Below are positions 17,512-26,078 of a DNA stretch of 64,000 bases, in pieces. Under the pieces are notes generated by a model. That model searched no databases. It saw nothing but the letters and a program-made list of their open reading frames with translations, and was not told the DNA's origin. Position 1 is the stretch's first letter. Each line of letters starts with the position of its first letter. The translations under genes and the position numbers were made by a program. Origin of the DNA: Labrenzia sp. PHM005 (GTDB lineage Bacteria; Pseudomonadota; Alphaproteobacteria; Rhizobiales; Stappiaceae); NCBI RefSeq assembly GCF_006517275.1, contig NZ_CP041191.1:986501-1050500 (forward strand). The letters run 5' to 3'.

Positions 17512-17538
17512 AAATCCGCCTTAAAACTCGGCCGCTGA

Positions 17539-18807
17539 TTATGCTGCCTTTGAAAGGGCTTCGCCCAACAGATGGCGCCCGGTATGGCCGATAATCCTTG
17601 TTTGCACAATCTCACCGGCAGTGCCGCCAGGCAATTCGACTTGCGTAAACTGTTCGGTGCGGCCCAGACCTTCTTTTTCGATCAGAACCGGACGCAAGCG
17701 GCCAACTTCTGCAGCCAAGTGTTTCGCCAAAGCTTCCCCGCCTTTGGCGCGGAGCCGGGCACCGCGGTCTTTGATGATGGATCGATCCAGCTGCGGCATG
17801 CGCGCGGCTGGCGTACCCGGGCGCGGCGAAAATGGGAAAACGTGCAAATGGGTCAGGCCGCATTCATCGACGATCTTGAGCGAATTTAAAAACATCTCTT
17901 CAGTCTCGGTCGGGAACCCGGCGATAATATCGGCGCCAAAAACCACATCCGGACGCAGTTTGCGGACGTCTTCGCAAAAGCGGATCGTATCGGCGCGCAA
18001 GTGCCGCCGTTTCATCCGCTTCAGGATCATGTCGTCACCCGCCTGCAGCGACAGATGGAAATGCGGCATCAAACGGTGATCATCGGCGATCACGTGCATC
18101 AGATCGTCATCTGCCTCAATGGAATCGATGGACGACAGGCGCAGGCGTTTCAGATCCGGCACCATTTTCAGGATCTTCGCGGTCAGGGTGCCGAGTTTCG
18201 GTTCACCCGGCAAGTCAGCGCCATAGGACGTGATATCAACGCCGGTCAGCACGATCTCGTTGTATCCGTTGCCAACCAACCGTTTGATCTGGTCGATCAC
18301 AACGCCCATCGGCACAGAGCGGGAATTGCCGCGGCCATAAGGAATGATGCAGAAAGTGCAGCGGTGATCACAGCCGTTTTGCACCTGGACAAACGCGCGG
18401 GCACGGCCGGTCAAACCATCAATCAAGTGACCGGCGGTTTCCTCAACGCTCATGATGTCGTTGACGCGCACCTTTTCGGTTTCTGAGATGCCAAAGGCAG
18501 CAACATCGGCGTAGGACTTGCGCTCCAGTTTCTCGGTGTTGCCTAGAACCAGATCGACTTCGTCCATATTTGAAAACGTGTCTGTTTCGGTCTGTGCGGC
18601 ACACCCGGTAACGATCACTTTGGCGTCCGGATTGTCGCGCTTGGCCTTGCGCACCGCCTGGCGCGCCTGGCGGACAGCTTCATTGGTAACGGCGCAGGTA
18701 TTGATGAGGATGGCGTCTTTGAGACCGGCGGCCTCCGCTTCACGCTTCATCACCTCCGACTCATAAGAATTGAGCCGGCAGCCAAAAGTTACGACATCAA
18801 TGCTCAT
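17539..18807 (-). CDS. mtaB: tRNA (t6A37) methylthiotransferase MtaB
   Basis: A 422-residue radical-SAM methylthiotransferase that converts t6A37 to ms2t6A37 in tRNA. The UPF0004 cluster ligands are Cys10, Cys38 and Cys69, and the radical-SAM triad is Cys146, Cys150, Cys153 in CDHRCTFC. A TRAM-like tail follows at the C-terminus. The start was set where ATG overlaps the dapF TGA by 4 nt, giving the usual N-terminus MSIDVVTFGCRLNSYES; translational coupling to dapF is likely. Confidence 0.95.
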   Translation of the reverse strand: MSIDVVTFGCRLNSYESEVMKREAEAAGLKDAILINTCAVTNEAVRQARQAVRKAKRDNPDAKVIVTGCAAQTETDTFSNMDEVDLVLGNTEKLERKSYADVAAFGISETEKVRVNDIMSVEETAGHLIDGLTGRARAFVQVQNGCDHRCTFCIIPYGRGNSRSVPMGVVIDQIKRLVGNGYNEIVLTGVDITSYGADLPGEPKLGTLTAKILKMVPDLKRLRLSSIDSIEADDDLMHVIADDHRLMPHFHLSLQAGDDMILKRMKRRHLRADTIRFCEDVRKLRPDVVFGADIIAGFPTETEEMFLNSLKIVDECGLTHLHVFPFSPRPGTPAARMPQLDRSIIKDRGARLRAKGGEALAKHLAAEVGRLRPVLIEKEGLGRTEQFTQVELPGGTAGEIVQTRIIGHTGRHLLGEALSKAA

Positions 18808-19715
18808 GAGGCCGCTTCCGCCTCTTGAACCGCATCCCCCTCGGCCGTTTTGCGCCAAGCGAGTGTTTCCAGATCAACTTCGCCTTCGAATTCAACTTCC
18901 GTTAGGCCAGTCATCAGGACGTGATCGTCACTTTCGCGCCATTCAATCCCGATCGGACCGCCGGGCAAATGGATCGTGGTTTTGCGCCCGGCTTTGCCGT
19001 CACGAGCTGCCGCAACACCCACGGCACAAGCAGCCGTGCCGCAGGCTAGGGTCAGGCCGACGCCGCGTTCCCAGACTTTTACCCGGATCTGATTGTCATC
19101 GTAGATGTGGGCCAGCGATATGTTCGCAGCTTCCGGAAACACTGGATGGTTTTCCAGAAGCGGGCCGACCTTCTCAAGGCCATAACCTTCAACATCGTCG
19201 ACCCAGAAGATGGCGTGGGGATTGCCCATATTCACGGCGGCTGGCGTATGCAGTACCGGATCATCAATCGGTCCGATCTGCAGTTCGATCGCGCGGGTGT
19301 CGGCAAATTCTTCGGCCAATGGGATCTGATCCCACTCCAGGCGCGGCTTACCCATGTCAACCGTGACGCTCTGCGGAGCATCCGCATCAAACGCATGCAG
19401 CAGTCCAGCATTGGTCTCTATGGTGACAAAGTCCTTGCCGCTCTCTTCCATCAGCAAACGGCCGATACACCGCGTGGCGTTGCCGCAGGCATCGACCTGG
19501 CTGCCATCCTGATTGTGAATGCGCATGAAGGCATCGACACCGCATGTCGAACGTTCCACCGTGATCATCTGATCGAAGCCGATGCCGTTTTCCCGGTCGC
19601 CCAATTTGGCAATCTGACCCTTGGTCAAGCGCAGCGGTTTTTCGCGGGCATCCCAGACCACGAAATCATTGCCAAGGCCATTCATTTTCAAAAAGGGTCT
19701 GGTTTCAGACGCCAT
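18804..19715 (-). CDS. dapF: Diaminopimelate epimerase
   Basis: A 303-residue PLP-independent epimerase that converts LL- to meso-diaminopimelate for lysine and peptidoglycan. The two catalytic cysteines are Cys77 (DACGNATRC) and Cys225 (LACGTAAC), each in its diagnostic motif, and the N-terminus KMNGLGNDFVV is canonical. It is the first gene of the dapF-mtaB-ftsY operon; the palindrome at 19771-19792 lies about 56 bp upstream and may overlap its promoter. Confidence 0.97.
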   Translation of the reverse strand: MASETRPFLKMNGLGNDFVVWDAREKPLRLTKGQIAKLGDRENGIGFDQMITVERSTCGVDAFMRIHNQDGSQVDACGNATRCIGRLLMEESGKDFVTIETNAGLLHAFDADAPQSVTVDMGKPRLEWDQIPLAEEFADTRAIELQIGPIDDPVLHTPAAVNMGNPHAIFWVDDVEGYGLEKVGPLLENHPVFPEAANISLAHIYDDNQIRVKVWERGVGLTLACGTAACAVGVAAARDGKAGRKTTIHLPGGPIGIEWRESDDHVLMTGLTEVEFEGEVDLETLAWRKTAEGDAVQEAEAAS

Positions 19716-20047
19716 ACCGGGTGCACTTCATCTTGAGGGTGTCGGGAACATGGCGTGATTAAACCCGCTCATTCCGCCTTATATGGCGGAATTCTAAAGA
19801 AATTACCAGATCTCTTACCCGAAAGGGTTAGCGGTGCAGACCTGCAACTGGAGCATAGATATCCTAGTTGGGCGCAGCATCTGCTTCTGTCCATCTTGTG
19901 TTGGTCAAAATGGCGGGTCATTCTGTTAACGGCCGAATTGAAATGCTTCTGGTCCGGTCTTGAATGCATCCCAAAAAGCGACATGTGTCCGAAAGACCGT
20001 CAAAGAGTGTATAAAACCGGGATGGGCATTTTTAAAAGCTGGTGGCC
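19716..20047. other. Non-coding gap between divergent dapF and the LacI-type gene
   Basis: 332 bp with lower GC than its surroundings. It contains a perfect palindrome (19771-19792) and no plausible gene in any frame. I searched it for a LacI-type helix-turn-helix in all forward frames and found none. No convincing -35/-10 pair was found for the downstream gene. Confidence 0.6.
19771..19792. promoter_or_regulatory. Perfect palindrome, candidate operator
   Basis: ATTCCGCC-TTATAT-GGCGGAAT: 8-bp perfect arms with a 6-bp AT spacer. The spacer resembles a -10 element, so a protein bound here could block a promoter. It lies in the dapF/LacI-type divergent gap. Confidence 0.45.
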
Positions 20048-21043
20048 ATGCCGAAATTGATAGACACAGCAGGAAACGCAATAAGCTATTTGATGGGCCG
20101 CTTTGGTGACCTGAAGAGCAGCGGATCGGCAAACGGCAGTTCCTCTATGGAGGATAACTACTCCAATGCCGGTCAGTCAGTGAGGCCGGACCCTGAGGAG
20201 CGCCCCAAGCGGCAATCACGCGGCAATGTTATCGGCCTGATAGTTCCCGACATTACCAATCCGTTTTTTGCGCATCTGGCGAAGAATATCGAGATGGAAG
20301 CCGCGTCACGCGGTGGGATGGTCATGCTCGCCAATTCGCACGATGATCCGGATATTGAACGTAAACAAGTCCGCGCCATGCATGATTGGCCAGTCACCGG
20401 AGTCATAGTCGTTGCAGTGTCCGACGCCAGCCGGCCCTATGAAGCCAGCATTCCGGTCATCTCTTTGGATCGCCGGTACGGCAGTTATCCTCTCGTCGCT
20501 ACTGACCAGCGGGATGGGGGCCGAAAAGCCGCTGAGCATCTCTATGAACTTGGACACCGGACCATCGCCTACATCGCGGGGCCTGAGACCATGGAAGTTG
20601 CCCGCGAACGCCGGGACGGGTTCGTTGAACAGATCAATGATCTCTCCAGTCCTGAAGACCCGATCGATCTAACACTTCATTCAGGGGATTTTGCCTTTGC
20701 CGCTGGAGAAACGATCGCCCGTGGTATCTTTCTTAACGTACGAAAAGGTGACCGGACCACAGCCATAGCCACTGCAAGCGACCAGCAAGCAATTGGCGTG
20801 CTGCGATGTGCACGCGACCTCGGTATTCATGTGCCTCAGGACGTATCGGTTGTTGGGTTTGATGACATTACTCTGGCTTCACTGGTGGTTCCGCGATTGA
20901 CTACATTGCGCCAGCCCATCGAAGCGATCGCCTCCCGGGCCGTCGACCAGGTTCTAGCGAAAACGCAACAAAAAACAGACTATGCCATTCGCGGATCTTT
21001 GATTGTCCGGGAATCGTCGGCGCAGGCCAGCCGTTGGGAATAA
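20048..21043 (+). CDS. LacI/PurR-type effector-binding protein lacking the DNA-binding domain
   Basis: About 331 residues. From residue ~58 the sequence matches the ligand-binding part of LacI regulators: GNVIGLIVPDITNPFFAHL, LDRRYGSYPLVATDQRDGG, LGHRTIAYIAGP, and VSVVGFDDITLASLVVPRLT near the C-terminus. The first ~57 residues are a Ser/Gly/Asn-rich stretch with no helix-turn-helix or hinge helix, and no such motif exists in other frames upstream. It is cytoplasmic since no signal peptide is seen. The start is uncertain: GTG 20042, ATG 20048, ATG 20093 and ATG 20147 are all in frame and none has a strong ribosome binding site. It may be a pseudogene-like remnant or a genuine HTH-less sensor. 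Confidence 0.65.
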   Translation: MPKLIDTAGNAISYLMGRFGDLKSSGSANGSSSMEDNYSNAGQSVRPDPEERPKRQSRGNVIGLIVPDITNPFFAHLAKNIEMEAASRGGMVMLANSHDDPDIERKQVRAMHDWPVTGVIVVAVSDASRPYEASIPVISLDRRYGSYPLVATDQRDGGRKAAEHLYELGHRTIAYIAGPETMEVARERRDGFVEQINDLSSPEDPIDLTLHSGDFAFAAGETIARGIFLNVRKGDRTTAIATASDQQAIGVLRCARDLGIHVPQDVSVVGFDDITLASLVVPRLTTLRQPIEAIASRAVDQVLAKTQQKTDYAIRGSLIVRESSAQASRWE

Positions 21044-21192
21044 CTGCTTGTTTTGCGTCGCATTGTTTCGAGGAATGTCGTCTTTGTTTTAGGCATCTTT
21101 TGGGTTTGTCATGGTTTCTCACAAGAATTTGGATTGCATGTCAGCAGTCTGCACGTCATCTGTTGAGCAGCATCTATTTTGGAAGACAGGCC

Positions 21193-21627
21193 ATGACTAA
21201 TCGCCGGCAGATTTTGGGGCTAGTTGCAGGAAGTGCAGCCACACTGGTGATTTCCGCTGGCCCCTCTTTTGCCAAAGATCCGTTGGCGCTCACCGGATAT
21301 GATCCGGTGTCCTATTTTTCCGGCCGGGCTCCCGTTAAAGGTACTTCTGACTTCACGGCCAACCATCGCGGTTTGACCTACCGGTTTTCTTCAACTCAGA
21401 ACCGGGATGCATTTACTGCTGACCCTAAGAAATATGCGCCCCAATATGACGGCTACTGCGCCTACGGCGTCTCGCGCGGCTACAAGGTTGGCGTCGATCC
21501 GCTGGCTTACAAGGTCGTAAAGGGCAAGCTTTACGTCAATTACTCCCGCTCCGTTCAGCGTACCTGGAGCCGGGACATTCCCGGGTACATTGCAAAAGCC
21601 GAAGAAAACTGGCCAAGTCTGAATTAG
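21193..21627 (+). CDS. Exported YHS domain protein
   Basis: A 144-residue protein with a signal peptide (residues 1-28; NRRQILGLVAGSAATLVISAG, Tat-like because of the RR but without a full consensus). The mature part has the YHS-type pattern LTGYDPVSYFSG and GYCAYGVSRGYKVGVDP. This family occurs as small periplasmic proteins in proteobacteria; metal or haem binding has been suggested but is not established. It follows the LacI-type gene on the same strand after 149 bp and precedes the M24-fold gene. Confidence 0.78.
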   Translation: MTNRRQILGLVAGSAATLVISAGPSFAKDPLALTGYDPVSYFSGRAPVKGTSDFTANHRGLTYRFSSTQNRDAFTADPKKYAPQYDGYCAYGVSRGYKVGVDPLAYKVVKGKLYVNYSRSVQRTWSRDIPGYIAKAEENWPSLN

Positions 21628-21735
21628 GTTTCACGCCGAACTAGGTCGTTGCCATATAAAAAAACTCGGTCAAGAGACTTTGGGCCTGTGGGCATCCTCC
21701 AGTCGCTAGACCTTGTAGCGCTGGAGGATACCAGA

Positions 21736-22893
21736 ATGCTGGAGGAAGCAGTTGCCCGAACCACGGTTCTTCAATCCCGCATGGCGGACCTTGGCATTCA
21801 CCACGCCGTATTCACCTCCGAAAGTGCTATCGCTTATCTTGCCGGGTTCTGGGGGTACCTGGGCATTGAATTCGGCCGCCCGACTTTGCTTGTTGTGCCA
21901 TCTGATGCGACACCGATTGTCATTACACCGCTGATGGAAAACGAGATGGTGCGGGAAATGACCTGGATAGATGACGTCCGTACCTGGGAAGACACTGGAT
22001 CACGTAGCTGGACAAAAGCACTTGCCGATGTGCTGCCAGAAAAACCTCCTGCGATCTGGGTGGAGGCGCTGGATTTGCCAGCCCGAGTAAGGACGTTTTT
22101 CGATGATCAATTTCCGGCGATACCGCTGCGCGATATTGGGCCGGTTTTGGGCGTCCAGCGGATGATCAAGTCACCCCTTGAAATTGAGGTGATGAAACAG
22201 GCTGGTGAAATTGCGGGCGCCATGATGCACGCAGCGCATGCGTCTTTGCACGCCGGCGCGCGGGAATATGAAAGCGCACTGGCCGTGATCGAGGCGGGCA
22301 CACGGAAAGCGGCAGGGTTTCTGACAGATCGCGGTTGGGAGCGGTTTATCTCACCTATGATCCACGACCTGCAGATCCTGCAAAGCGGGAAAAACACCTC
22401 AATGGTTCATGGCCGGGCATCGGTCAAAGCGTATGAGCGTGGCAATCCGGTGTATTTCTGTTTTTGCAATATGGCACAGTTCAAGCAGTACAAGCTCGGA
22501 TTTGACCGCATGTTTCATATTGCAGAAGCCACCGATGGCGCAGTCCGGGTTCAACAAGCAGCGATCGATGCGCAGCAAGCGGCTCTGGCAGCGATCAGGC
22601 CAGGGGTCCAGGCTCAGGACGTCGCGGCCGCGGCCAATGAGATTTATGCAGAACGGGGATATGTAACCGGATATCGCACAGGCCGCTCCATCGGTGTTGC
22701 CTACCTGGAAGCCCCGGAATTAAAGGCAGGCGATCAAACAATCCTAAAACCCGGCATGACCTTTGCCGTTGACGGCGGCATATCAGTAGAAGGCGAATCT
22801 GCCGGTCGGATTGGTGACAGCATCGTCGTGACGGAGACGGGCTTCGACTATCTCACAAACTATCCGCGTCATGTGATGGTCACTGACAGTTGA
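21736..22893 (+). CDS. M24 (creatinase/aminopeptidase P) fold protein with degenerate metal site
   Basis: A 385-residue two-domain protein: a creatinase-type N-domain (residues ~1-145) and a pita-bread catalytic fold (~150-380). In true M24 metallopeptidases five ligands (Asp, Asp, His, Glu, Glu) are conserved. Here the region of the first Asp pair (237-259) reads FCFCNMAQFKQYKLGFDRMF, the His position is in TGRSIG (315-320), and the last Glu lies in RIGD (358-361), so most ligands appear lost. It may be a metal-free hydrolase like creatinase or a non-peptidase. The start ATG has GGAGG 8 nt upstream; a TTG at 21649 would add 29 residues. Confidence 0.8.
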   Translation: MLEEAVARTTVLQSRMADLGIHHAVFTSESAIAYLAGFWGYLGIEFGRPTLLVVPSDATPIVITPLMENEMVREMTWIDDVRTWEDTGSRSWTKALADVLPEKPPAIWVEALDLPARVRTFFDDQFPAIPLRDIGPVLGVQRMIKSPLEIEVMKQAGEIAGAMMHAAHASLHAGAREYESALAVIEAGTRKAAGFLTDRGWERFISPMIHDLQILQSGKNTSMVHGRASVKAYERGNPVYFCFCNMAQFKQYKLGFDRMFHIAEATDGAVRVQQAAIDAQQAALAAIRPGVQAQDVAAAANEIYAERGYVTGYRTGRSIGVAYLEAPELKAGDQTILKPGMTFAVDGGISVEGESAGRIGDSIVVTETGFDYLTNYPRHVMVTDS

Positions 22894-22921
22894 CCAAACT
22901 GCCCTGATGTTACTGACAAAT

Positions 22922-23827
22922 CTAATCCAGCCATGCTGGCGAACCGGCGATCTTTTCAAGAAGGAAATCGATGAAAACCCGCACCTTTGCGGTTAAGACG
23001 TTGGACTTGGGATAGAGCAGCCACAATACGGTTGGATCATCAACGATGTAGCCCGGCAAGACCCGGGCAAGTAATCCCGACTTCAGCTCTTGATGCACAC
23101 TCCAAAGTGAATTGGCGGAGATACCAGCGCCGGCAACGGTCGCCAATTTCTGACTAAGACCGTTGTTCATCATCAGGCGGGTATTGCTGCCCCGTGTGTC
23201 GAAGACACCTTCGGCATTGTCCGGTCCGAGCAAGCGCTTTGAATTGCGGATGCCAAAGCCAATCAGTTGGTGGTGGTCAAGGTCTGTTGGTGTTTCCGGA
23301 ACGCCGGCCTTTGCCAGATAATCGGGTGATGCGCACAGGATCCGGGTATCGTCGGCCAGTTTTCGTCCTTTGAGGCTGGTGTCTTCAATAGGCGCATTGC
23401 GCAAGGCGAGATCGAAGCTGCCCTCAATCAAGTCATACTTGGCATCGGACAAACGCAGATCGAGGCGAATGCCGGGATACCGCTCCAGAAATTCTGGCAG
23501 CAAAGGCACAATATAAAGCTGGGCGAAGGTGCTGGGAGCGGTAAAGCGCAAGGTGCCGGTCGCATCCGGTTTTCCGTAGCCAAGCGCCGCCCGGGCAGCC
23601 TCCTCCTGGGCCAGTATTTCCTTCGCATAGGGCAGAAATTCTGCGCCTTCTTGCGACAGAGAAACTTTTCGGGTCGACCGGTGCAGGAGATCAGCGCCAA
23701 GCGCTCGTTCCAGTTTGGCAAGGCGTGCGCTTGCGATCGACGGAGCTAACCCCAAAACCTTGCCGGCTGCGCTGATATTGTTTTTTTCCGCTGCCAGTAC
23801 AAACAAGCGCAAGCACTCAGTATCCAT
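22922..23827 (-). CDS. LysR family transcriptional regulator
   Basis: A 301-residue regulator with an N-terminal HTH (residues 1-60: MDTECLRLFVLAAEKNNISA, then SIASARLAKLERALGADLLHRSTRKV) and a C-terminal substrate-binding fold. The sequence RSTRKVSLSQEGAEFLPYA matches the LysR signature. It is divergent from the DUF1330-LLM-SDR genes and most likely controls them, the usual LysR arrangement. The effector is unknown. Confidence 0.9.
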   Translation of the reverse strand: MDTECLRLFVLAAEKNNISAAGKVLGLAPSIASARLAKLERALGADLLHRSTRKVSLSQEGAEFLPYAKEILAQEEAARAALGYGKPDATGTLRFTAPSTFAQLYIVPLLPEFLERYPGIRLDLRLSDAKYDLIEGSFDLALRNAPIEDTSLKGRKLADDTRILCASPDYLAKAGVPETPTDLDHHQLIGFGIRNSKRLLGPDNAEGVFDTRGSNTRLMMNNGLSQKLATVAGAGISANSLWSVHQELKSGLLARVLPGYIVDDPTVLWLLYPKSNVLTAKVRVFIDFLLEKIAGSPAWLD

Positions 23828-23836
23828 CCAATTATC

Positions 23837-23847
23837 CTGAAAATCAG
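23837..23847. promoter_or_regulatory. Candidate LysR-type binding site
   Basis: CTGAAAATCAG is an 11-bp palindrome (CTGA/TCAG around AAA), 10 bp upstream of the lysR start codon and in the intergenic region shared with the divergent operon. It is shorter than the standard T-N11-A box, so it is only a candidate. Confidence 0.35.
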
Positions 23848-23938
23848 AATACTGAAGTCATTAATACCTAGTTTATATCAAAATCAAAAGAAATATCTTG
23901 AGCTCACCGAACACAAATCCGCTCAGGAGGTGATGGAT

Positions 23939-24241
23939 ATGAGTTTCTATTCCGTTTTGGCCGTAACCCCGACAACCGATGCATGGGTTGCCGACTACAT
24001 CGGCCCAGCGAACAAATTGGTCGCCAAACATGGCGGTAGATACCTTGCCCGCACCGCAACTCATGAACAAGTTGAGGGAACAGAAGATCCTGCGGCGTTG
24101 CGGATCATTCTTGAATGGCCGTCCCGGGCGGCCGCCCTCGCCTTCATGAACGATCCTGAATACGTGCCACACTTGGAAGCGCGGACAAACGGATCAAAAA
24201 GCTTCCATTATTTGATCGAAGGAAAAGACGATCTCGCCTGA
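23939..24241 (+). CDS. DUF1330 family protein
   Basis: A 100-residue small protein of the ferredoxin-like DUF1330/dimeric alpha-beta type. The family features are MSFYSVLAVTPTTDAWVADYI, KHGGRYLART and the C-terminal PSRAAALAFMNDPEY. The start was chosen because AGGAGG lies 8 nt upstream. The molecular role of DUF1330 is unknown; members are often beside oxidoreductases. It is the first gene of the group downstream of the divergent LysR regulator, with LLM and SDR enzymes after it. Confidence 0.8.
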   Translation: MSFYSVLAVTPTTDAWVADYIGPANKLVAKHGGRYLARTATHEQVEGTEDPAALRIILEWPSRAAALAFMNDPEYVPHLEARTNGSKSFHYLIEGKDDLA

Positions 24242-24276
24242 GATCTCAACTGTTCCATCATAGCTGGGTGCAAATC

Positions 24277-25245
24277 ATGCTGAAGACGACCCATGACCGC
24301 GGATTTCGATCTCTGAACACGGCTTATAATCAAGTGTTTAAAGCGAACCGCTTGAGCCTTGGTCTGGTTTTGCCGATTGAGAACTACGGGATGAACCCGG
24401 TTCCAAGCATGACAATGCATCTTGAACGCGTCCGGCTGGCCGAGCGGCTCGGATTCGCTGCCATCTGGCTTCGCGATGTGCCGTTTAATGTGCCGTCTTT
24501 TGGCGATGCAGGGCAGTGCTTTGATCCGTTCGTCTATCTTGGGTACTTGGCCGCTGCGACGGATCGGATCGCATTGGGCGTCGCCAGCATCATTTTGCCG
24601 CTGCGCCATCCAGCTCATGTCGCAAAAGCGGCGGCGAGCGCCGATGTGCTGTCAGGCGGCCGGATGTTGTTGGGCATTGCATCTGGTGACCGGCCGGAAG
24701 AGTTTCCGGCACTCAACGTTCCATTCACAGACCGCGGGGCGGCCTTTCGGGAAAGCTACGATTACATCCGCAGGATGGGAGAGCATGCGCCCAGCTTTGA
24801 AAACAGGTTCGGTACACCTGGCGGCGATATTGATATGTTGCCTAAGCCTGTAGCCGGGCAATTGCCGATGCTGGTAACTGGCGGCAGTCAGCAAGATCCG
24901 GATTGGATTGCGCAAAATGCTGACGGTTGGATGACTTATCCCCGCAACATTCGGCAACAAGCCGAAGCAATTGAAGCGTATAGAGCACGGATCGAAGCCT
25001 CCTGCGAGCCGGACAAACCAGTGATGCAGCCTCTGTATGTTGATCTGCAAGACAACCCTGATGCGCCCGCGCGGCCAATTCACCTTGGTTTCAGCGCTGG
25101 AATACACGCTCTTCGGGCCTATCTGAAGTCCGTTGAGGCGGTTGGTGTAAACCATGTTGGTCTCAACCTGCGTTTTAACCAGGCAGATACCGAAACCACC
25201 TTGAAACGATTGGCGGATGAATTGCTGCCCGATTTTCAGTCATGA
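24277..25245 (+). CDS. LLM class (flavin-dependent) oxidoreductase
   Basis: A 322-residue luciferase-like TIM-barrel monooxygenase. Features are FANRLSLGLVLPIENYG-type N-terminus (here KANRLSLGLVLPIE), RLGFAAIWLRDVPF, GVASIILPLRHPAHVAKAAA and a GGRMLLGIASGDRPEEF segment typical of the TIGR03571 subgroup. It would use reduced FMN or F420-like cofactors; the substrate is unknown. The ATG overlaps no neighbour; the downstream SDR gene begins within 10 nt of its stop, so they are co-transcribed. Confidence 0.85.
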   Translation: MLKTTHDRGFRSLNTAYNQVFKANRLSLGLVLPIENYGMNPVPSMTMHLERVRLAERLGFAAIWLRDVPFNVPSFGDAGQCFDPFVYLGYLAAATDRIALGVASIILPLRHPAHVAKAAASADVLSGGRMLLGIASGDRPEEFPALNVPFTDRGAAFRESYDYIRRMGEHAPSFENRFGTPGGDIDMLPKPVAGQLPMLVTGGSQQDPDWIAQNADGWMTYPRNIRQQAEAIEAYRARIEASCEPDKPVMQPLYVDLQDNPDAPARPIHLGFSAGIHALRAYLKSVEAVGVNHVGLNLRFNQADTETTLKRLADELLPDFQS

Positions 25246-25253
25246 GGATCCCC

Positions 25254-26075
25254 ATGCAAAAAACTATTCTCATAACCGGTGCCACCGATGGGATCGGACT
25301 TGAAACTGCCAGGCTACTCGTTGCCGGTGGTCATAAGGTGCTCCTTCATGGGCGCAATTCAGACAAATTAGCAAAGGTTGACAAGGATCTGAGCGCTTTG
25401 TCTGACGCAGGCCCCATCGAAACATATGTGGCTGATCTTTCAGATCTGGCACAGGTCGGCGTCCTCGCGGGGGAAATCGCCAGCCGGAACGACCAGCTGG
25501 ATGTCCTGATCAACAATGCAGGCGTTTATCGCACCAATCAGCCATTGACCGATAACGGTATGGATGTACGTTTTGTGGTCAATACGATTGCGCCATATTT
25601 GTTAACGAGAAAACTGCTGCCGCTGATGTCTTCTTGCGGGCGGATCATAAACTTGTCGTCCGCAGCCCAAGCCCCAGTGAATCTTGATGCGCTTTCAGGC
25701 CGCCGTCAGGTTGCCGATATGGAAGCCTATGCACAGAGCAAACTCGCCATCACCATGTGGACGAGAGAACTTGCAAAAGAACTTGGTTCCAATGGCCCGG
25801 ATGTTCTGGCCATTAATCCGGGATCTTTGCTTGCAACCAAGATGGTCAAGGAAGGATTTGGCGTCTCCGGCAATGATATCGGGATAGGCGCGGATATTCT
25901 GGTGCGGGCCGCCTTGTCAGAAGAGTTTGCCGGACGGTCGGGAAGCTACTTTGACAATGATTCCGGTCGGTTTTCTGATCCGCACCCAGCTGCTTTGAAT
26001 GGACAGAAATCAGAAGATCTTGTGGCGACGATAAAGGCGTTGGTCGATGATTTGGTGATTGGCTCGCCTCAATGA
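25254..26075 (+). CDS. Short-chain dehydrogenase/reductase
   Basis: A 273-residue NAD(P)-dependent oxidoreductase. The cofactor motif TGATDGIG is near residues 8-15, NNAG in DVLINNAGVYRTNQ, and the catalytic Tyr-Lys pair in YAQSK. A GAGGA lies 6 nt before the chosen ATG; an ATG at 25242 overlapping the LLM stop is an alternative. The C-terminus shows the KMVKEGFGVSGNDI insertion. The three genes DUF1330-LLM-SDR look like one oxidative or detoxification operon under the divergent LysR regulator; that grouping is an inference. Confidence 0.88.
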   Translation: MQKTILITGATDGIGLETARLLVAGGHKVLLHGRNSDKLAKVDKDLSALSDAGPIETYVADLSDLAQVGVLAGEIASRNDQLDVLINNAGVYRTNQPLTDNGMDVRFVVNTIAPYLLTRKLLPLMSSCGRIINLSSAAQAPVNLDALSGRRQVADMEAYAQSKLAITMWTRELAKELGSNGPDVLAINPGSLLATKMVKEGFGVSGNDIGIGADILVRAALSEEFAGRSGSYFDNDSGRFSDPHPAALNGQKSEDLVATIKALVDDLVIGSPQ

Positions 26076-26078
26076 ATC

